From assembly GCA_903925515.1 (NCBI GenBank), contig CAIYFP010000081.1, positions 1-7,559 on the forward strand: DNA of 7,559 nucleotides. The letters are read 5' to 3'. Of this stretch, positions 1 to 6,715 are shown piece by piece (the stretch's first letter is position 1; every line of letters begins with the position of its first letter). The notes under the pieces were generated by a model, which was given only the letters and a program-made list of their open reading frames with translations, was not told where the DNA came from and made no database searches. This stretch comes from an uncultured Verrucomicrobiota bacterium. Its GTDB lineage: Bacteria; Verrucomicrobiota; Verrucomicrobiia; Limisphaerales; UBA9464. Position numbers and translations under genes: made by a program.

Positions 1-1894
1 CCCATGTTCCGCCGCCCGCCCGTTGCAACGCCGCCCACAGCCGCGTGTCCGCCGGCAACTCCGGATGCGCCGCCAACCCCGGGTGCGGCGCCCGCGACGC
101 AAGGATTCGCCCCGCTTCCGCGGCCCCGATGCGACTCCCTTCCACTCCCACCACGTCCACTTCACCGACCAACCGCTCGCGGTCGATCACGATCCGGATC
201 ACGTCGCCGTCGCGCACCCGCCCGATCGGCCCGCCCGCCAGCGCCTCCGGCCCCACGTGCCCGATGCATGCCCCCGTGGAAACCCCGGAAAACCGCGCGT
301 CCGTCACCAACGCCACATGCCGCCCGAACGGCAGGTGCTTGAGCGCCGACGTGAGCTGGTACGTCTCCTCCATCCCCGTCCCGGCCGGGCCGGCGCCCGC
401 CAACACCACAACGTCCCCCGCTCGAACCCGCCCATCCTTGATGGCCCCCATCGCGTCGCGTTCCCGGGTGAACACCCGGGCCGGACCCTCGTGCCGGTAC
501 ACGCCGTCCGCGTCCAGCACGGCGGGGTCGATCGCCGTGCTCTTAATCACCGAGCCTTCCGGCGCGAGGTTGCCCCGCGGGAACGTCACCGTGCTCGAAA
601 GACCCCGCTCGCGCGCCCGCGAAGGCGGAAGGATCACGTCGTCCGGCTCCACCCCGTCGAGCTGGCGCAGCAACTCGCGGAACCGCGCCCGCCGATCGCT
701 CGCCTTCCACTGGTCCAGCACCTCGCCAAGGCTCGCCCCCGCCACCGTGCGCACCGCGACATCCAGCAGCCCCAGCTCGCGCAGGTGCAACATCACCTCC
801 GGCACGCCCCCGGCCATGAAGACCCGGACCGTCGGATGGTGCACCGGGCCGTTGGGAAGCACCGACACCAGCCTCGGCGTCGCGCGATTCACCTCGATCC
901 AGTCCTCCACCACCGGCCGACGCAGCCCCGCCGCATGGGCGATCGCAGGGATGTGCAGCAGCAGGTTCGTCGAGCCGCCGAACGCCGCGTGCACCACCAT
1001 CGCGTTCCGGATCGCGGCGTCCGTCACGATGTCGCGCGTTCCCGTGCCCGCCGCCGCCATGCGCACCAACGCACCCGCCGCGTCCGTGGCAACCTGCAAC
1101 CATGCCGCCGACCCGCTCGGGGCCAACGCCGAATGCGGCAACGCCATGCCCAACGCCTCCGCCACCACCTGCGACGTCGCCGCCGTGCCAAGGAACTGGC
1201 ATCCGCCCCCCGGCGTCGCGCACGCCCGGCATCCCAAGTCCGCCGCCTCCTCCACCCCGATCATCCCGTGCGCGAACCGCGCCCCGATCGTCTGGATGCG
1301 CCCCGCGTCCTCCCCGTTCTCCGGCGGCAACGTGACGCCGCCCGGCACCAGCACCGACGGCAACGGCCCGCACGACGCGAGCGCCATCATCATGGCGGGC
1401 AGCCCCTTGTCGCACGTGGCCACGCCCATCACTCCCCGGCGCCGCGGCAAGGACCGCGCCAGCCGCCGCAGCACGATCGCCGCGTCGTTGCGGTACGGGA
1501 GGCTGTCGAACATGCCGGTCGTGCCCTGCGTGCGTCCGTCGCACGGATCGGAAACGTGCGCCGCGAACGGCAGCGCCCCCATCTCCTTCAACGCCACGGC
1601 CGCCGCCTTCACCTGCAAGCCCAGCTCCCAATGACCCGTGTGCAGCCCCAGCGCAATCGGCGACCCATCCTGCGCCCTCAACCCGCCCAAGGTGCTTAGG
1701 ATCATGTACTCCGGGCGCCCAACCTCCGACGGCGTCCAGCCCATGCCCGCGTTCTGCGTCAGGCCAAACAAGTCGCCGCTCGCCCACTCCCGCAGCATCG
1801 ACTCCGTCAACGGCAAACGCCCCGACGGCCCCGACGCCCGCGTCCGCACGTCATAGACCGACTCCGGCGACTCAAGGCAAGGCAGCATCGGCAT
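1..1894 (-). CDS. yjhG: YjhG/YagF-type sugar-acid dehydratase (IlvD/Edd family), 3' end cut by window edge
   Basis: Cytoplasmic Fe-S dehydratase of the IlvD/Edd superfamily. The YjhG/YagF branch removes water from D-xylonate to give 2-keto-3-deoxy-D-xylonate. The 631 visible codons stay in one frame. They follow E. coli YjhG (655 aa, from memory) from VYDVRTRASGP near the N-terminus to TRLWAALQRAGGGTW at the edge, so only about 20-25 residues are missing. Likely cluster cysteines are C118 (SDPCDGRTQGTTGMFDS), C161 (VATCDKGLPAMMMA) and the C222/C225/C232 group (CRACATPGGGCQFLGT). The family signature DARFSGVSTGACIGHVGPEA starts at D532. The ATG at 1894 gives the family's usual N-terminal length; an in-frame ATG at 1888 is an alternative, and neither has a clear Shine-Dalgarno. 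It starts 51 bases after the preceding gene's stop. No xylose, kdg or aldolase gene is visible nearby. The family call is firm; xylonate rather than another sugar acid is inferred. Confidence 0.94.
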   Translation of the reverse strand, partial: MPMLPCLESPESVYDVRTRASGPSGRLPLTESMLREWASGDLFGLTQNAGMGWTPSEVGRPEYMILSTLGGLRAQDGSPIALGLHTGHWELGLQVKAAAVALKEMGALPFAAHVSDPCDGRTQGTTGMFDSLPYRNDAAIVLRRLARSLPRRRGVMGVATCDKGLPAMMMALASCGPLPSVLVPGGVTLPPENGEDAGRIQTIGARFAHGMIGVEEAADLGCRACATPGGGCQFLGTAATSQVVAEALGMALPHSALAPSGSAAWLQVATDAAGALVRMAAAGTGTRDIVTDAAIRNAMVVHAAFGGSTNLLLHIPAIAHAAGLRRPVVEDWIEVNRATPRLVSVLPNGPVHHPTVRVFMAGGVPEVMLHLRELGLLDVAVRTVAGASLGEVLDQWKASDRRARFRELLRQLDGVEPDDVILPPSRARERGLSSTVTFPRGNLAPEGSVIKSTAIDPAVLDADGVYRHEGPARVFTRERDAMGAIKDGRVRAGDVVVLAGAGPAGTGMEETYQLTSALKHLPFGRHVALVTDARFSGVSTGACIGHVGPEALAGGPIGRVRDGDVIRIVIDRERLVGEVDVVGVEGSRIGAAEAGRILASRAPHPGLAAHPELPADTRLWAALQRAGGGTW

Positions 1895-1945
1895 GGGCGG
1901 GAGGGGTTGGCGGTCGTGCGAAGGATTCGTCCCGGATGGGTCCGG

Positions 1946-2608
1946 CTACGGCATGGCGGGCTCGGCCACCACGAGGTTGTCGAACCGGATGGGCGTCCCG
2001 CTGTAGGGCATGCCCCACACGCCCGCCATGCCCGAGGGCGGCGCGTCCGGGGTGGCGAAGCTCACCGTCCATGCGGCCGGTTCCTCGGCTCCCTGCCATG
2101 CCTTGGCCTCCACGCGCACGCCCATGGGCGCGGGCGTCACGCGCAGCCGCAACGAAGTCCATTCGCCGCTCTTCCATGCGAACGGCGCGCTGGCCTTCAC
2201 CTCCTGCGCGTCGCCCACCACCAGCTCCACCGCGTTCTTCGCGGGCGAGACGCGGACCTTGTACCCGTTCACCCCGTTCAACCCCGCCGCGAACGTGGGG
2301 AACTTCCTCCCCGTCCTCGTCCCATGGATGCGCGCCCGGACTTCCCGCCCCGAGACGGCTGGCGAACCAAACAGGACGCCGAACGACTCCAACGGCGACC
2401 CCGGCAGCGCAAGGCAACGTTCCTTGCCCGTCCCCTGAACCGAGAACTGGCCGTCCAGCACCGTGAACGCGTCGGGCACCGCCTCGCCTTGCACCGCGTC
2501 GAAGTCCTGCTCGAACACCGGCCCCGCCGCCAACGCAGCCGCCCCAAACCACAAGCCAGCCCCCGTGCCAGCAGCCATGCCTCTCGTCCACCATGCGCCC
2601 GGTCTCAT
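1946..2608 (-). CDS. Predicted secreted concanavalin-like beta-sandwich protein, function unknown
   Basis: About 220 aa. From the ATG at 2608 the N-terminus has arginines, then a hydrophobic Ala/Gly/Leu/Trp stretch (about residues 11-28, ending AAALAAG), which looks like a Sec signal peptide cut near residue 28. The mature part opens FEQDFDAVQGEAVPDAF and ends GTPIRFDNLVV. That pattern of alternating beta strands closing on an F-D-N-L-x-V strand is typical of LamG/DUF1080-like jelly-roll domains. No catalytic residues are recognisable. The frame stays open to a TTG at 2644, but ATG 2608 (or ATG 2578) gives a better signal peptide; none has a strong Shine-Dalgarno. It lies 58 bases after rsmH and 51 before the dehydratase, so co-transcription is plausible. 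A carbohydrate-binding role is possible but unproven. Confidence 0.78.
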   Translation of the reverse strand: MRPGAWWTRGMAAGTGAGLWFGAAALAAGPVFEQDFDAVQGEAVPDAFTVLDGQFSVQGTGKERCLALPGSPLESFGVLFGSPAVSGREVRARIHGTRTGRKFPTFAAGLNGVNGYKVRVSPAKNAVELVVGDAQEVKASAPFAWKSGEWTSLRLRVTPAPMGVRVEAKAWQGAEEPAAWTVSFATPDAPPSGMAGVWGMPYSGTPIRFDNLVVAEPAMP

Positions 2609-2666
2609 GCCGCGAGGTTGTTGCAGCCCGCGACGCCGAGGCAAGCACTCGGGCCGAATCCAGGCA

Positions 2667-3701
2667 TCACGCGCGACGTGCCCATCGGAGCTTCGCCGGC
2701 GCGGAACGGGGATTCGCGCGCCGTTCCTCCGCCGAAGGCCGGATCACTTCCTCCGGCGCCTCCGCGTACACCCCAGACGTCACCCCCTCCCGGAACGCGT
2801 GCTTCACCCGGCGATCCTCCCCCGAATGAAACGTCAGCACCGCCACCCGGCCGCCCGGCCGAAGCACCGTCGGCAGCAACCTCAGGAACGTCCCCAGCGA
2901 GCTGTATTCGTCGTTCACGACGATCCTCAACGCCTGGAACACCCGCCGCACCAACGACTCCACGGCGTCGCGCCCCGCGTGAGGGCCCGCCCATTCCCGA
3001 AGCCAGCCCGCCAGCTCCAACGTCCTACGAAACGCCCGCCCGGCCCGCGCGCCCGCCAACGCCCGCGCCAGTTCGCCCGCCCGCGCCTCGTCCGCCCCCG
3101 CGCGCAACGCCTCCTCGATCCGCCGCTCGCTCGCCCCAGCCAGCCAGTCCGCCGCCGACACCCCACGCGCCGGGTTCATCCGAAGGTCCAAGGGCCCGTC
3201 AAACTTCACCGAGAACCCCCGGGCCGGGTCGTCGATCTGCATCGAGCTCACCCCAAGGTCCGCCAACACCACGTCCGCACCCTCCCACCCAAGGCGCTCC
3301 ATCGCCCCGGACAGCCCCGCGTGATTCGACGCAACCGAAACAAACTGCCCCTCCGTGTAGCCCGCCGCACGGATGCGCGCCTCCGCCCGCGGCCGTTCCA
3401 CCGGGTCCACGTCCAACCCCAGCAACCGCCCCGGCGCGCCCCCGGCCGTCAACGCCGCCAGCATTTCCAACGCATGACCCCCGTGACCCAACGTCGCGTC
3501 CACGCCCGTCTCCCCGGGCCGTGGCCCAAGGACGCCAAGAACCTCCCGCACCATGATCGGCCGATGCGTCCCCGCCACCGTCTTGCCTCGCGACTCAATG
3601 TGCCGCGCCTCCTCCGGGAACTCCGCAGCCCGATGCTCCTTGTACTTGTGCTCGAACCGACGCGGGTTCCTGCCCGGGTACCGCGGGCGCCTCCGATGCA
3701 C
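2667..3701 (-). CDS. rsmH: 16S rRNA (cytosine-1402-N4)-methyltransferase RsmH (MraW)
   Basis: SAM-dependent enzyme that N4-methylates C1402 in the 16S rRNA decoding centre. The 344-residue product has the family motifs in order: GTHRPIMVREVL (44-55), the SAM loop VDATLGHGGHALEML (67-81), LLGLDVDP (93-100), ADVVLADLGVSS (142-153), FDGPLDLRMNP (168-178), FQALRIVVNDE (255-265), VLTFHSGEDRRVK (288-300) and the C-terminal NPRSAPAKLRWA (330-341). The GTG at 3701 is chosen because GAGGG sits 7 bases upstream; a GTG two codons earlier would leave no spacer. The first 43 or so residues are a basic extension (HRRRPRYPGRNPRRFEHKYK) absent from the 313-aa E. coli enzyme. The usual HSLEDR is HSGEDR here. 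The gene follows the ACT-domain gene by 44 bases and no mraZ, ftsL or ftsI gene is seen beside it, unlike the classical dcw arrangement. Confidence 0.96.
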   Translation of the reverse strand: MHRRRPRYPGRNPRRFEHKYKEHRAAEFPEEARHIESRGKTVAGTHRPIMVREVLGVLGPRPGETGVDATLGHGGHALEMLAALTAGGAPGRLLGLDVDPVERPRAEARIRAAGYTEGQFVSVASNHAGLSGAMERLGWEGADVVLADLGVSSMQIDDPARGFSVKFDGPLDLRMNPARGVSAADWLAGASERRIEEALRAGADEARAGELARALAGARAGRAFRRTLELAGWLREWAGPHAGRDAVESLVRRVFQALRIVVNDEYSSLGTFLRLLPTVLRPGGRVAVLTFHSGEDRRVKHAFREGVTSGVYAEAPEEVIRPSAEERRANPRSAPAKLRWARRA

Positions 3702-3708
3702 GGGCACG

Positions 3709-3713
3709 CCCTC
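3709..3713 (-). promoter_or_regulatory. Ribosome binding site deciding the rsmH GTG start
   Basis: The minus strand reads GAGGG here, 7 bases before the GTG at 3701. A second in-frame GTG at 3707 lies almost directly against this motif, so normal spacing favours 3701. Confidence 0.6.
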
Positions 3714-3745
3714 GCCCGCCGCTTCCCCGCCCTGTGTCCCGGCGC

Positions 3746-4204
3746 TCAACGCGAGATGTCCCCTTGATGCAGCACCCGGAACTGCCTCCGCGCCAACGCG
3801 TCCTCCGCCACCTCCCGGTGCTCGATGCTCATCACCAACGCCGACCTGCCGCCCGGCCGCGTCAGGAACGGATACGTGTAATGAAGGTTCAGCTCCGCCT
3901 CGAGGATCGCCGCCAGCACGTCCTGAAGCTGCTCCTCCGAACCCATCTCCACGCACAACACCGCGTTCTCCGTGTACGGCACCCCGTGCTCGTCCAGGAT
4001 GCGCCGCGCGCCGTCCGGGTCGTCCACCACCACCCGGAAGATCGTCGAGTCCGTCGTGTCGAGCACCGACAACGCCATGATGTGGACATGTTGGGATGCA
4101 AGGCGCCTCACCACGCCATGCATCCTCCCCATCCGGTTCGGCACGAACACCGAGAACTGCACCACCGGCTCGTGCCCGCGATCCTGGACCGTCTCGCTCG
4201 CCAT
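3746..4204 (-). CDS. Tandem ACT-domain protein (COG4747-like)
   Basis: A 152-aa cytoplasmic protein made of two ACT (ligand-binding regulatory) domains with no attached enzyme. The first, about residues 14-80, starts VVQFSVFVPNRMGRMHGVV and includes ALSVLDTTDSTIFRVVVDDP, the beta-alpha-beta turn and dimer strand typical of ACT folds. The second, about 81-150, includes LCVEM, LAAILEAELNLHYTYPF and the RPGGRSALVMSIEH strand. Stand-alone proteins of this kind resemble the small subunit of acetolactate synthase and probably bind an amino acid, but the ligand cannot be read from the sequence. The start is well supported: GAGGA lies 7 bases before the ATG. It begins 62 bases after the sigma gene and ends 44 before rsmH, so it probably shares their transcript. 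No ilvB-like catalytic partner is present. Confidence 0.91.
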   Translation of the reverse strand: MASETVQDRGHEPVVQFSVFVPNRMGRMHGVVRRLASQHVHIMALSVLDTTDSTIFRVVVDDPDGARRILDEHGVPYTENAVLCVEMGSEEQLQDVLAAILEAELNLHYTYPFLTRPGGRSALVMSIEHREVAEDALARRQFRVLHQGDISR

Positions 4205-4211
4205 GCCCCAA

Positions 4212-4216
4212 TCCTC
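4212..4216 (-). promoter_or_regulatory. Ribosome binding site of the ACT-domain gene
   Basis: The minus strand reads GAGGA with a 7-base spacer to the ATG at 4204. With the rsmH site it is one of the clearest Shine-Dalgarno motifs in the window. Confidence 0.6.
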
Positions 4217-4266
4217 GCCAACCCTCGCAGGGCATTCGCAACCTCAAAGACCGCGAGGCCGGCCCC

Positions 4267-5370
4267 TCACGCCGCCGTCACCACCGACGGCATGTCCGGG
4301 TCCAGCAACGCCTCGCGCTTCTCAATCCAGCGCCTCAGCTTCGCCATCGCGCCGTTCTGGATCTGGCGGATGCGCTCCCGGGTCACCCCGAAGTGCTGCC
4401 CCACCTCCTCCAACGTCTTCTCCGACCCGCCATCCAGCCCGAACCGATACCGCAGGATCGTCTGCTCACGCTCGTCCAGCCGGTCCACGAACTCCCGCAC
4501 CATCGCGTGCGATTGGTCCTGCTGCATCGCCGAGTCCGCCGTCGCCATCGCCTCGTCCCGGACCCGCTCCGCGAAGCTCGTGTCGTCGTCCTCCCCGATC
4601 GGCGCATCCAACGACGCCGGACGCTGCGCCGCCTCCAGCAACTCCGTCACCCGCTTGCGCTTCATCCCAAGGACCTCCGCCACCTCCGCGTCCGTGGGCT
4701 CCCGCCCCAGTTCCTCGTGCAACTGCATCGCCGTCCGCCGGATCTTCGCGATCCGGTCCACCAAGTGCACCGGCACCCGGATCGTCCGGCCTTGGTTCGC
4801 AATCCCCCGCTTGATCGCCTGCTTGATCCACCATGCCGCATACGTGGACAACTTCGCCCCCTTCGCCGGGTCGAAACGCTGCACCGCCCGCATCAACCCC
4901 ACGTTGCCCTCGTTGATCATGTCCAGCAGCGGCAAGCCCATCCCCTCGTAGTCGTGCGCGATCTTCACCACCAACCGCAGGTTCGCCCGGATCATGTGCT
5001 CCCGCGCCCCCGCATCCCCCTTGTGAATCCGCGCCGCCAACTCCACCTCCTGCTCCGGCGTCAGCAACGGCACCTCCCCAATCTCCCGCAGGTACATCCG
5101 CAACGCGAAGTCCCCGGAAAGACCCGCCCCCGCCGACGACGGCGGCGGCGGCGGTGCATCCACCCCTTCCCGCGGAACCTCGACGGACGGGACGGCCGGA
5201 GGCCTGCCCTTCACCTCGGCCTTGCGCCGGTTCGCCCCCCCAAGGTCCCCGGGAAACTCCTCCACCTCCCCTCGCTTCGCGGGAGGCCTAGGGACCGGTC
5301 GGAACCTAAAGGGCTTCGATACCCGGGGCGTTGGCCCCGGTGACAGTCGGGAATGAATCTTCGCTGGCAT
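4267..5370 (-). CDS. RNA polymerase sigma-70 family factor (RpoD/SigA-like, short form)
   Basis: A 367-aa sigma-70 factor that directs RNA polymerase to promoters. Residues 1-85 are a basic, Pro-rich, low-complexity leader (including PPPPP at 73-77) in place of the acidic region 1.1 of full RpoD. Region 1.2 is at about 88-120 (MYLREIGEVPLLTPEQEVELA). Region 2 is at about 125-195, with LLDMINEGNVGLMRAVQRFD and STYAAWWIKQAIKRGI. Region 3 is at about 200-255 and region 4 at about 290-350, with the -35-reading helix-turn-helix TLEEVGQHFGVTRERIRQIQ (319-338). This full set excludes an ECF sigma. Length fits a primary SigA or a group 2 RpoS-like factor; I cannot decide which. The ATG at 5370 is the first start after an in-frame TAA 16 codons upstream and has no clear Shine-Dalgarno. 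The leader upstream carries repeated motifs that could serve regulation. Confidence 0.95.
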   Translation of the reverse strand: MPAKIHSRLSPGPTPRVSKPFRFRPVPRPPAKRGEVEEFPGDLGGANRRKAEVKGRPPAVPSVEVPREGVDAPPPPPSSAGAGLSGDFALRMYLREIGEVPLLTPEQEVELAARIHKGDAGAREHMIRANLRLVVKIAHDYEGMGLPLLDMINEGNVGLMRAVQRFDPAKGAKLSTYAAWWIKQAIKRGIANQGRTIRVPVHLVDRIAKIRRTAMQLHEELGREPTDAEVAEVLGMKRKRVTELLEAAQRPASLDAPIGEDDDTSFAERVRDEAMATADSAMQQDQSHAMVREFVDRLDEREQTILRYRFGLDGGSEKTLEEVGQHFGVTRERIRQIQNGAMAKLRRWIEKREALLDPDMPSVVTAA

Positions 5371-5373
5371 GAA

Positions 5374-5484
5374 CCAGACAAAAGCAGTCCGTTTGCCAGG
5401 ATCTGGACAAGCCGGTTACAAAACCCACGCAACATTTCAACGCGGCCCACTTGAATGTGGCACAATTCCTGAAACCGGACAAAA
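5374..5484. promoter_or_regulatory. Three copies of a CCGGACAAAA-like motif in the sigma gene leader
   Basis: On the plus strand CCGGACAAAA is at 5475-5484, CCGGTTACAAAA at 5412-5423 and CCAGACAAAA at 5374-5383. The last lies directly before the sigma start codon. On the transcript strand they read TTTTGT followed by a CCGG-like tetramer. Spacing is 63 and 38 bases between first bases. They may be a repeated operator, but this is inferred only from the repetition. Confidence 0.3.
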
Positions 5485-5496
5485 TTAGCCCGGTTT
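5472..5496. repeat. Inverted repeat AAACCGG/CCGGTTT in the sigma gene leader
   Basis: Arms AAACCGG (5472-5478) and CCGGTTT (5490-5496) match perfectly across an 11-base A/T-rich loop. It lies about 100 bases before the sigma start. On the minus strand no T-run follows the second arm, so it is a poor intrinsic terminator and a better candidate for an operator or leader hairpin. Confidence 0.4.
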
Positions 5497-5758
5497 TGAC
5501 CCGTTCCCGTCGCAGTTCCACCCCTCCAAACCCTTCCCCTTGGTCCCCATCCCCCCCACGTCCCGTTTCCAACGGTCCGCTCCCCCATCCCATCTCTTCG
5601 GTTCGTCAGGGCCAAAACAGAGCCAGCCATGCGCCATGATGACGCATGCAAGAGACAAGATGCCGCCCGATCGACCCTGCTTTCGCCCCTCCCCATCCCC
5701 AACACGACTCCCCCTCTCTCCTTGTATTCTCTTGCTGGATCCCAAGAACGGCACTGGC

Positions 5759-6520
5759 TCATCCCAGCTCGATCCCAACAGGGCAATGATCCGATCCCGT
5801 GACTTCACCCAATATAAATGCCTTCCGCAGCCGCACCCGCAGCCCCATCGACACCAGGAAATAGTCAATCCTCCAGCCCACGTTTCGCTCCCGCGCCCGG
5901 TTCATGGGGCTCCACCATGTGTAATGACCCCCGCCCTGCTCGAACTCCCGGAACGTGTCCACCATGCCCACGCCCAACAACCCCTCGAATCCCGCCCGTT
6001 CCTCCGGGGTGAAGCCATGGTTCCTCACGTTGGCCTTGGGATGCGTCAGGTCGATCTCCCGGTGCGCCACGTTCATGTCCCCGCACAAAACCACCGGCTT
6101 GGAAGCCTGCAACCCGGCAAGGTAGCGGGCGAAGTCGGCATCCCATCGCTGCCGATACGCCAACCGGGTCAGCTCCCGTTGGGCATTGGGCACATAGACG
6201 TTCACGAGGAAGTGATCCTCGAACTCGGCCGTGAGCAACCGGCCCTCGCGGTCGTGCTCCTCCACCCCCATGCCCGTCATGACCCGCAAGGGCTTGTGGC
6301 GCGAGAGGATGCACGTGCCGGAGTACCCCTTCTTCTCGGCCGAGTTCCAATACGCCCGGTAGCCGGATGGCCACAGGACGTCCACGTCCCCGGGCGCGGC
6401 CTTGGTTTCCTGGACGCACAGGACATCCGGGGCCTCCGCCTCAAGGAAGGCCATGAAGTTCTTGCGCAGCACCGCCCGCAACCCGTTCACGTTCCAGGAA
6501 AGAAGCTTCACCGCCCCCAT
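5759..6520 (-). CDS. xthA: Exodeoxyribonuclease III / AP endonuclease (ExoA/XthA family)
   Basis: Mg-dependent AP endonuclease and 3'-5' exonuclease of base-excision repair, in the EEP (exonuclease/endonuclease/phosphatase) fold. The 253-aa product matches Bacillus ExoA (252 aa, from memory) over its whole length. Active-site elements are all present: SWNVNG (N10/N12), the metal ligand E38 in CVQETK, Y109 in NVYVPN, D148 and N150 in CGDMNVAH, WRIDY (217-221), and the catalytic D244-H245 in GSDHCP. KKGYSGT (64-69 region) and GVEEHDREGR (85-94) are also typical. The reading frame stays open well upstream, but the ATG at 6520 is chosen because conserved sequence begins at KLLSWNVNG just after it and the extension looks non-coding. 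No strong Shine-Dalgarno. It is the first minus-strand gene, divergent from the lectin-like gene, and separated from the sigma gene by 388 bases. Confidence 0.96.
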   Translation of the reverse strand: MGAVKLLSWNVNGLRAVLRKNFMAFLEAEAPDVLCVQETKAAPGDVDVLWPSGYRAYWNSAEKKGYSGTCILSRHKPLRVMTGMGVEEHDREGRLLTAEFEDHFLVNVYVPNAQRELTRLAYRQRWDADFARYLAGLQASKPVVLCGDMNVAHREIDLTHPKANVRNHGFTPEERAGFEGLLGVGMVDTFREFEQGGGHYTWWSPMNRARERNVGWRIDYFLVSMGLRVRLRKAFILGEVTGSDHCPVGIELG

Positions 6521-6601
6521 CCTGCATCCGCGCCCCCGACGGTGGGTATCCGAATCCACCGCCCCCGGGGCGTGTTTCACGGGCAAGGCCAAGTCGCTCC
6601 C

Positions 6602-6674
6602 GCCATGGAGGCAGGGAATGCCTGCCATGGGAAAAGCCCCGTCCCATGGCCAAAAGAGGGCGGCCCGGCCATGG
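6602..6674. repeat. Cluster of four CCATGG palindromes forming overlapping inverted repeats
   Basis: CCATGG occurs at 6603, 6625, 6644 and 6669. The DNA between them makes competing stems. GGCAGG/CCTGCC is at 6610-6615 and 6621-6626. GCCATGGGA/TCCCATGGC is at 6624-6632 and 6642-6650 (9 pairs, 9-base loop). CCATGGCC/GGCCATGG is at 6644-6651 and 6667-6674 (8 pairs). Neighbouring stems share bases, so they cannot all form at once. The block sits 82-154 bases upstream of the xthA start. An operator array or a REP-like element is possible; function unknown. Confidence 0.5.
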
Positions 6675-6715
6675 AACGGGGGGCTGGCCACCGCCGGATG
6701 AATGCATTTCCGCCG

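Larger units (their letters stand above)
5371..5758. other. 388-base intergenic region between xthA and the sigma gene
   Basis: No convincing gene here. The part near the sigma start (about 5371-5500) is visibly richer in A/T than the coding DNA around it and should hold the sigma gene promoter. It carries three CCGGACAAAA-like motifs and an inverted repeat. I could not fix a -35/-10 pair: TTGTCC with CACATT at a 17-base spacing on the minus strand is only a weak match. The parts at about 5505-5600 and 5670-5740 are strongly pyrimidine-rich on the plus strand, including a run of seven C near 5550, so a minus-strand transcript would be purine-rich. No clear intrinsic terminator for xthA was found. 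Confidence 0.6.

Noticed and set aside
23..1699. Long open frames on the plus strand (for example 23-1699 and 45-1634).
   Set aside because: They are antisense to the dehydratase, which has strong family motifs along its length. Their Arg/His/Pro-rich products are typical of shadows in GC-rich DNA.
1907..3556. Long plus-strand frame across the secreted protein gene and rsmH.
   Set aside because: Its product is Pro/Arg-rich low complexity and it is antisense to the well-supported rsmH gene.
3702..4247. Extension of the rsmH frame upstream to 4247.
   Set aside because: It would overlap the whole ACT-domain gene in another frame, and its sequence is low-complexity Gly/Arg. The GTG at 3701 has a good ribosome binding site and conserved sequence follows it.
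5472..5496. Inverted repeat as the intrinsic terminator of xthA.
   Set aside because: It lies about 260 bases after the stop codon and no T-run follows the stem on the minus strand.
5211..5786. Minus-strand frame of 191 codons between xthA and the sigma gene, with an AAGGAG-like stretch inside it.
   Set aside because: It overlaps both neighbours' coding ends out of frame, has no recognisable motifs, and the purine-rich stretch is poorly spaced from usable starts.
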